Source: Bosea beijingensis
GTDB taxonomy: Bacteria; Pseudomonadota; Alphaproteobacteria; Rhizobiales; Beijerinckiaceae
Assembly: GCF_030758975.1 (NCBI RefSeq)
Contig: NZ_CP132359.1
Span: 4,616,996-4,664,503 of the forward strand
Direction: 5' to 3'
DNA: 47,508 bases
Part shown: piece after piece, positions 42,704-47,508 of the stretch
How positions within the stretch are numbered: the stretch's first letter is position 1
Layout: every line of letters starts with the position of its first letter
Notes under the pieces: model-generated
Database searches by the model: none
What the model saw: the letters and a program-made list of their open reading frames with translations, nothing else
Told to the model about the DNA's origin: nothing
Position numbers and translations under genes: made by a program

Positions 42704-42817
42704 TCAGTCCCGATGGGCCGGCACGTTGACGAGCCGGCCGAAGAGATCGCCATAGAACGCTTGCGCCAGCTTGGGTTCCGCGGTTGCGATGTTGGCCACG
42801 ATTCGCTTCACGATCAT
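42704..42817 (-). pseudogene. VOC-family (glyoxalase-like) gene, N-terminal fragment
   Basis: The short frame reads MIVKRIVANIATAEPKLAQA followed by FYGDLFGRL, which matches the opening strand and helix of VOC proteins (the A-x-A-FY-G-D-L-G box). After FGRL it becomes unlike the family and stops at 37 residues; VOC proteins are usually about 120-150. GGGAGG lies 6 bases before the ATG, so the start region of a real gene survives. No other frame here continues the VOC pattern. It sits divergently just upstream of the SDR gene. Confidence 0.68.
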
Positions 42818-42850
42818 TCCGACCTCCCGAACCAGACACGGACGCTTCCC

Positions 42851-43618
42851 ATGCGCGGACTAGCAGGCAAGGTCATTCTCGTCACCGGCTCCTCGACCGG
42901 CATCGGCTTCGCGATGGCCGAGCGCCTCGTCACTGAGGGCGCCAAGGTGCTGATCCATGGCCGCGATGCGGCGGAAGTCGATGCGGCCGTGGCGAAGCTC
43001 GGCGCGGCGACGGCCGGCGCGACCGGCGATCTCGCCGAGCCCGCGACCGCCCAAGTGATCGTCGACGCCACGACCGCTGCCTTCGGCCGCATCGACGGCC
43101 TCGTGAACAATGCCGGCATCTATCCGCGCGGCATCCTGACCGAGACCACCGCCGCCTTCTTCGACTATATGTTCGCGATCAACACCCGCGCGCCCCTGCT
43201 CTGCGCCGAGGCCGCGATCCGCGCCTTCCGCGCCCAGAAATCGCCCGGCGCCATCGTCACCGTCGGTTCGATCAACGCCTATTGCGGCCTCTCGAACCTC
43301 ACAGTCTATTCGATGTCGAAGGGCGCGCTGATGACGATGACGCGCAATCTCGCCAATACGCTCGGCGCCGAGCGCATCCGTGCCAACCAGCTCAATGTCG
43401 GCTGGACCTGGACCGCCAACGAGGACGCGACGCAGCAGCGCGAAGGCCGTGAAGCCGGCTGGCAGAACCATCTCCCACTGCGCGACGCCCCGACCGGCCG
43501 GATCATGCAGCCGGAGGAGATCGCCGCCCACACCGCCTTCTGGCTCTCGGAGGACAGCGCGCCGGTCTCCGGCCAGATCTACGAGGCCGAGCAGTTCCCG
43601 GTGATCGGCCGCGGATGA
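42851..43618 (+). CDS. Short-chain dehydrogenase/reductase
   Basis: The 255-residue classical SDR has the NAD(P) motif TGSSTGIG (12-19), the structural NNAG (86-89), Ser140 and the catalytic YSMSK (Tyr153, Lys157). The downstream LNVGWTWTANEDATQQREG replaces the common PG motif. The substrate cannot be read. Its stop overlaps the start of the kinase gene (ATGA at 43615-43618), so the two are translationally coupled and probably act in one pathway. The ATG at 42851 is chosen because the coenzyme motif follows closely; a longer frame back to 42626 is unconserved. Confidence 0.92.
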   Translation: MRGLAGKVILVTGSSTGIGFAMAERLVTEGAKVLIHGRDAAEVDAAVAKLGAATAGATGDLAEPATAQVIVDATTAAFGRIDGLVNNAGIYPRGILTETTAAFFDYMFAINTRAPLLCAEAAIRAFRAQKSPGAIVTVGSINAYCGLSNLTVYSMSKGALMTMTRNLANTLGAERIRANQLNVGWTWTANEDATQQREGREAGWQNHLPLRDAPTGRIMQPEEIAAHTAFWLSEDSAPVSGQIYEAEQFPVIGRG

Positions 43619-44460
43619 GCTGGATTTCCCGGGAGGTTTTCGAGCCCTGGCTTACCCGCTGGGGTCTTGTGTCCGACGGCGAGCCGATCCGAACCCACGC
43701 CAGCCATCTGCTGCCTGTGTCGCAAAGCGGCGCGCCAGCAATGCTCAAGCTGCCGGAAGTCGAGGACGAGCGGCGCGGCTACCTGCCGCTGGAATACTGG
43801 AACGGCGATGGTGCCGCCCGCCTGCTCGCCCGCAGCGACGGCGGCGAGGCCATGCTGATCGAACGCGCCACCGGCGGGCGCTCGCTCGCTTCCATGGCCC
43901 GCAGCGGCGCCGAGGGCGACGACGAAGCCACCTCCATCCTCTGCGACGCCATCGCGGCCCTGCAGAAGCCACGCGGCCCGGTTCCCACCGGGCTGATCCC
44001 GCTCGACATCTGGTTCAAGGACCTGTTTCCGGCGGCGGCCCGGCATGGCGGCCTTGTCGCCCGTGCCGCGGTGGAGGCAAACGCACTGTTGCCCGCACAG
44101 CAGGAAATTCTGCCGCTTCATGCCGACCTGCACCACGACAACGTCCTCGATTTCGAGGATCGTGGCTGGCTCGCCATCGATCCGAAATCGGTGATCGGCG
44201 ACCGCGCCTTCGAATACACGATCCTGTTCTGCGACCCCGATCTCGCCGATCCGCGACCGCAGGTCGCCGTCGCGCCCGGCGCCTTCGAGCGCCGGCTGGA
44301 GATCGTGCTGGCGAAATCGGGGCTGGAACGGCAACGATTGCTGCGCTGGATCATCGCCTGGTGTGGCTTGTCGGCAGCCTGGTTCATGGGCGATGATGAC
44401 CCGCTGGCGGAGATCAATCTGACGATCCTGGCGAAGGCGGCCGCAGCGCTGGACGCCTAG
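43615..44460 (+). CDS. APH(6)/hydroxyurea-kinase family phosphotransferase
   Basis: This 281-residue kinase matches the APH(6)-type family (streptomycin 6-kinases and hydroxyurea phosphotransferases). LHADLHHDNVLDFEDRGWLA has the catalytic His169, Asp171 and Asn176 (usually HGD; here HAD), and IDPKSVIGDRAFEY supplies the metal-binding Asp189. MLIERATGGRSL resembles the hinge segment. Chromosomal members often have unknown native substrates, so antibiotic resistance is possible but not shown. Coupling to the SDR gene suggests a metabolic role. A dispersed repeat follows directly after the stop. Confidence 0.88.
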   Translation: MSWISREVFEPWLTRWGLVSDGEPIRTHASHLLPVSQSGAPAMLKLPEVEDERRGYLPLEYWNGDGAARLLARSDGGEAMLIERATGGRSLASMARSGAEGDDEATSILCDAIAALQKPRGPVPTGLIPLDIWFKDLFPAAARHGGLVARAAVEANALLPAQQEILPLHADLHHDNVLDFEDRGWLAIDPKSVIGDRAFEYTILFCDPDLADPRPQVAVAPGAFERRLEIVLAKSGLERQRLLRWIIAWCGLSAAWFMGDDDPLAEINLTILAKAAAALDA

Positions 44461-44465
44461 TACGC

Positions 44466-44558
44466 CGTCATGCTCGCCCTTGTGGTGAGCATCCACGCCT
44501 TGAGCACGGGCTTCGACCAGCGAAGACGTGGATGGCCGGGACGAGCCCGACCATGACG
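44466..44558. repeat. Dispersed palindromic repeat, family A, copy 3 (reverse orientation)
   Basis: It reads CGTCATGCTCGCCC to CCCGACCATGACG, the reverse of the copies at 9219 and 13819, with the inner pair CCACGCCTT and AAGACGTGG. It lies between the convergent kinase and carboxylase genes. Confidence 0.85.
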
Positions 44559-44614
44559 AAAGCGGCCTGAATCAGAATCTCAATGGCCGCCCGCAAGCTA
44601 CTCGGCTGACTCGC

Positions 44615-46600
44615 CTATTCCCCCAGCACGACCACCTTCGCGCCCTCGGCGACCTGCGCGCCCGGCTCTCCCGCGACCTCGCTGACCGTGCCGTCGCGCG
44701 GAGCGGTCAGCACATGCTCCATCTTCATCGCCTCGACGATGGCGAGGCGCTGGCCCTTGGTGACGGCCTCGCCCGGCGCGACGAAGAGCGCCACGAGCTT
44801 GCCATGCATCGGCGCCTTGACCACACCGCCCGAGCCTGCGGCCGCATCCAGATCGACGCCGAACGGATCGAACAGCGAGACCGCCGTCTGCCGGCCGCGA
44901 TGCAGCGCGAACCATGTCCCGCCCTCGCCCTCGGCAAGAGCGATCTCATGCTCGCCCTCGCCGATCTCGTGACCGGGCAGGCTGACGCGCGCGTCCTCGC
45001 CATGCCATTCGATCCGGGCGTCGATGCGCTCTCCATCGACCGTCAGCGGCAACCCCAGCGGCTGGCGCGGCATCAGCGAGAAGGCGTCCGGGTCGAGCCA
45101 GGGCGAGCGCGCTTCGCCTTCCGTCCGGCCGGCCGCCGCGATCATGCCTGCCGCCTGCCGCTCCTCCTCGAGTTGCAAGGCGGCCGCCGCCACCGCCGCC
45201 GCATCGAGCGGCTGCGGCTCGGCGCCGAGCGCGCTTATATTGCGGTCGATGAAGCCGGTATCGAACGGCCCTTTCCGGAAGCCTTCCGCCTCGGTCAGCT
45301 TCTTCAGGAAGGCGAGATTGGTTCGGGGGCCGGCGACTACCGTCTCGCCAAGAGCCGCGCCCAGTCGGTCGAGCGCCGCATCCCTCGTAGGACCGTGGGC
45401 GATCACCTTGGCGATCATCGGGTCGTAGAACGGCGTCACCGTATCGCCGGCCTCGACGCCGGTATCGATGCGGATTCCCTCGCCCTCCGGGAATTGCAGC
45501 GCCCAGAGCTTCCCCGTCGAAGGCAGGAAGCCCTTTTCGGGGTCTTCGGCATAAAGCCGCGCCTCGACGGCATGGCCCGTGGCCGTCACATCGGCCTGCG
45601 TGAAGCCCAGCGGCTCGCCGGCCGCGACCTTCAATTGCAATTCGACGAGATCGAGCCCGGTGATCGCCTCGGTTACGGGATGCTCGACCTGGAGGCGGGT
45701 GTTCATTTCCATGAACCAGAAGCCATCGGCCTTCAGCCCGTCGCGCCCATCGGCGATGAACTCGACCGTACCGGCCCCGACATAGCCGACGGCCTTCGCG
45801 GCCTCGGTCGCGGCCTTGCCCATGGCGGCACGGACCTCGTCGCTCATGCCCGGCGCGGGAGCCTCCTCGATCACCTTCTGGTGGCGGCGCTGGAGCGAGC
45901 AGTCGCGCTCGTAGAGATGGACGACATTGCCATGGCTGTCGCCAAAGACCTGGATTTCGACATGGCGCGGCGAGAGCACGTATTTCTCGACCAACACACG
46001 GGCGTCACCAAAGGCGTTCTGCCCCTCGCGCTGGGCGCTGGTCAGCGCATCGTCGAAATCCTCGGGTCGGTCGACCTTCTTCATGCCCTTGCCGCCGCCG
46101 CCGGCGACCGCCTTGATCAGAACGGGGTAACCGATGCGCCGCGCTTCCGAGCGGAGGAAATCGGCGCCCTGCTCGGCGCCGTGATAGCCCGGCACCACCG
46201 GCACGCTCGCCTTCTCGACCAGCGCCTTGGCGGCATCCTTGAGACCCATGGCCCGGATGGCCGAAGCCGGCGGGCCGACGAAGACGATGCCGGCGGCCGC
46301 GCAGGCATCGGCGAATTCGGCATTCTCCGAGAGGAAGCCGTAGCCCGGGTGGATGCAGGCAGCGCCCGCCTCCTTGGCAACAGTGAGGATCTTGTTGGCG
46401 TCGAGATAGCTCTCGCGGGCCGGGGCCGGGCCAATGTGATAGGCTTCGTCAGCCATCTGCACGAACAGCGCCTCGGCATCGGCATCCGAATAGACGGCGA
46501 TGGTGCGCAGGCCGAGCCGCTGCGCGGTGCGGATCACCCGGCAGGCGATCTCGCCGCGATTGGCGATCAGGATGGAGGGCAGCTTGGCGGCGATCGTCAT
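44615..46600 (-). CDS. Biotin-dependent acyl-CoA carboxylase, biotin carboxylase/carrier subunit (MccA-like)
   Basis: From the ATG at 46600 the product has 661 residues. ILIANRGEIACRVIRTAQRL opens the biotin carboxylase domain (to about 445), with AVAGGGGKGMKKV as the ATP-grasp loop and MEMNTRLQVEHPVTEAITGL as the active-site strand. A BT-like linker follows, and the carrier domain ends the protein with IVEAMKMEHVLTA, biotinylated at Lys626. Organisation and sequence fit methylcrotonyl-CoA carboxylase alpha, but propionyl- or acetyl-type substrates are not excluded because the beta (carboxyltransferase) gene is not in the window. The frame extends further upstream, but that part is antisense to the CDF-like gene and is rejected. 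Confidence 0.93.
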   Translation of the reverse strand: MTIAAKLPSILIANRGEIACRVIRTAQRLGLRTIAVYSDADAEALFVQMADEAYHIGPAPARESYLDANKILTVAKEAGAACIHPGYGFLSENAEFADACAAAGIVFVGPPASAIRAMGLKDAAKALVEKASVPVVPGYHGAEQGADFLRSEARRIGYPVLIKAVAGGGGKGMKKVDRPEDFDDALTSAQREGQNAFGDARVLVEKYVLSPRHVEIQVFGDSHGNVVHLYERDCSLQRRHQKVIEEAPAPGMSDEVRAAMGKAATEAAKAVGYVGAGTVEFIADGRDGLKADGFWFMEMNTRLQVEHPVTEAITGLDLVELQLKVAAGEPLGFTQADVTATGHAVEARLYAEDPEKGFLPSTGKLWALQFPEGEGIRIDTGVEAGDTVTPFYDPMIAKVIAHGPTRDAALDRLGAALGETVVAGPRTNLAFLKKLTEAEGFRKGPFDTGFIDRNISALGAEPQPLDAAAVAAAALQLEEERQAAGMIAAAGRTEGEARSPWLDPDAFSLMPRQPLGLPLTVDGERIDARIEWHGEDARVSLPGHEIGEGEHEIALAEGEGGTWFALHRGRQTAVSLFDPFGVDLDAAAGSGGVVKAPMHGKLVALFVAPGEAVTKGQRLAIVEAMKMEHVLTAPRDGTVSEVAGEPGAQVAEGAKVVVLGE

Positions 46601-46631
46601 GGCGGCGGCATCCTCAGGAGACGTGCCGCCT

Positions 46632-47360
46632 TTATAGCCCGCTCGTGGCGTCTGTCTGCGCCTTGTTGCGCAAACCGGATTGGGACGCTTCCGATTCCGC
46701 GCTCCTCCGCAAAGAGCGCCAGATCGCCCAGGTCGCCTGGAAGCAGATGCCGGCGACGACGACGTCGAACAGGTATTCCGGCCAGCGCACCGGCGCGACG
46801 CGGGCGGCGAGCCCGACCAGCGCGAAGCCCGTCGTCGAGATCGTGTCGTTGCGGCTCGACAGCCAGGTCGCCTTGATGACCGGGTTCTGCTCGCGCCGGA
46901 AGCGCCAGAGCGCGGCGACGACGAGGAAGGCGATGACGATGGCACTCGCTGCCGCGAAGCCGAGCGTCCAGATCTCGATCGGCCGCGGCCGGACGATCTT
47001 GTCCCAGAGATCGTAGAGCGTGTGCAGCCCGGCCATCGCCATGACGACACCGATCGCGACGGCGGCGAGCCGCTCGATCCGCGCGTCGCGGCCGAAGACG
47101 ATCGCCGCGATACCATAGAGCGCGACGTCATAGACCCAATCGACGCCATCCTTGAAGAGCTGGGCATTGCCGATTGCGAGCGCCCAGACGACCGTCGCCA
47201 CCGCCTGGATCAGGATGCCGAGCGCGATGCCCCAGATGGTGAGCGTATAGGCGCGAGCGACGGCGGGATTGGGGGTCGAGCTCCCCTCGCCGTCGTCTTG
47301 GTCGGGCTTGTCCCGACCATCTCCGTCTTGCGCCGCTGCGGCCACTCTCACCTCTGTCAT
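46632..47360 (-). CDS. Cation diffusion facilitator-like membrane protein
   Basis: The roughly 242-residue protein has several hydrophobic helices (TLTIWGIALGILIQAVATVV, then KDGVDWVYDVALYGIAAIVF, AVAIGVVMAMAGLHTLYDL and IVIAFLVVAALW). KDGVDWVYD and SSRNDTISTTGFALVGLA fit the two CDF metal sites (D-x3-D and S/H-x2-ND patterns). A C-terminal cytosolic domain, usual in CDF proteins, is missing, so it is a short form. The metal is unknown. The N-terminus is odd: residues near 10-25 are encoded by a family A repeat piece and the ATG at 47360 lies in the family B repeat. An alternative GTG at 47345 has AGAGGTGA upstream. Its stop lies 32 bp from the carboxylase start. Confidence 0.75.
   Translation of the reverse strand: MTEVRVAAAAQDGDGRDKPDQDDGEGSSTPNPAVARAYTLTIWGIALGILIQAVATVVWALAIGNAQLFKDGVDWVYDVALYGIAAIVFGRDARIERLAAVAIGVVMAMAGLHTLYDLWDKIVRPRPIEIWTLGFAAASAIVIAFLVVAALWRFRREQNPVIKATWLSSRNDTISTTGFALVGLAARVAPVRWPEYLFDVVVAGICFQATWAIWRSLRRSAESEASQSGLRNKAQTDATSGL
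47299..47330. repeat. Partial family A repeat inside the CDF-like coding region
   Basis: TGGTCGGGCTTGTCCCGACC with flanks equals the left half of family A. It lies in frame in the first 30 codons of the CDF-like gene. Confidence 0.75.
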
Positions 47361-47493
47361 CCCGGACAAGCCGCGTCAGCGGCGCCGATCCGGGATCCAT
47401 GCCTGAGCCGTTCCGGAATGGAGCCCGGGTCTACGCGGAGTTTATCCTTGGGTCGACCAAAGGTCGAACCCGAGGGCTCCGCCCGGGATGACG
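47356..47493. repeat. Dispersed palindromic repeat, family B, copy 2
   Basis: It runs from GTCATCCCGGACAAGCCG through GGCGCCGATCCGGGATCCAT to GCCCGGGATGACGG, the layout of 31054-31159 with a longer centre. It fills the right end of the window upstream of the CDF-like gene. Confidence 0.85.
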
Positions 47494-47508
47494 GAAAGGG
47501 GAAGGCGA

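Noticed and set aside
44528..46876. Plus-strand frame of 782 codons
   Set aside because: It is antisense to the biotin-dependent carboxylase gene, which has all expected motifs.
46601..47167. N-terminal extension of the carboxylase subunit
   Set aside because: It is in frame but antisense to the CDF-like gene, and biotin carboxylases start just before ILIANRGEIA.

Overview
The window is GC-rich DNA with dense short-gap operons from an alphaproteobacterium, most likely of the order Hyphomicrobiales (Bosea-like by overall feel; the genus is a guess). The order level rests on the gene string yajC-secD-secF with an NDUFAF3-type gene, plus serS-surE-pcm-LysM/M23, tatA-tatB-tatC, scpA-scpB, nagZ, SPOR protein, argS, dgt and erpA. 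This arrangement is characteristic of the group. TrmFO, a DUF1127 protein, a DUF1489 protein and a phasin fit as well.

Layout. 1-806: the 5' end of pcaH (cut by the window edge), the 3' part of a pcaJ/scoB-type CoA-transferase gene, and, fused head to head with it at an 18-bp perfect palindrome, the 3' part of a ZntA/CadA-type metal ATPase gene. 960-3622: a small unknown protein, a DUF1127 protein and trmFO. 3668-8042: a squalene/phytoene-synthase-like protein without catalytic aspartates, an Mth938-like protein, and secF, secD, yajC. 8332-9210: a DUF815 ATPase. 9425-25796: a long leftward block holding an NlpD-like LysM/M23 lipoprotein, pcm, surE, serS, tatC, tatB, tatA, an orphan ABC ATPase, scpB, scpA, nagZ, an orphan TRAP binding protein, a SPOR protein, argS and dgt. 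25883-37778: erpA, an HD-GYP protein whose coding region runs upstream of its first ATG, a twin cold-shock-domain protein, a LysE exporter, a sirtuin, an aminotransferase, a small membrane protein, a Tat-exported VOC protein, a UxaA-family dehydratase, a cysteine-rich mini-protein, two L,D-transpeptidase-like lipoproteins, a second LysE exporter and a phasin. 38074-47508: a D,D-carboxypeptidase with a SPOR domain, a J-domain/VWA pair, panC, a DUF1489 protein, a VOC gene fragment, an SDR plus APH(6)-like kinase pair, a biotin-dependent carboxylase subunit and a CDF-like transporter.

How the genes fit together. Envelope biogenesis dominates: Sec accessory proteins, the full Tat translocase, and several likely Tat or lipoprotein clients (TRAP binding protein, VOC protein, two L,D-transpeptidases). 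Many genes act on peptidoglycan or septation (NlpD-like, NagZ, two SPOR proteins, D,D-carboxypeptidase, two L,D-transpeptidases). Two homologues of mitochondrial complex I assembly factors sit directly beside secDF.

I saw no CRISPR array, tRNA, rRNA, prophage or insertion sequence. The mobile-like component is a set of REP-type palindromic repeats of at least three families in intergenic gaps; pieces of two of them appear to form the start of the CDF-like gene. I did not find a clear new defence or biosynthetic system. The strongest leads are the gene-fusion junction at 594-611, the L,D-transpeptidase paralogue without catalytic His and Arg, the hairpin over the ribosome site of its intact neighbour, the missing start codon of the HD-GYP gene, and the paired operator upstream of the phasin.
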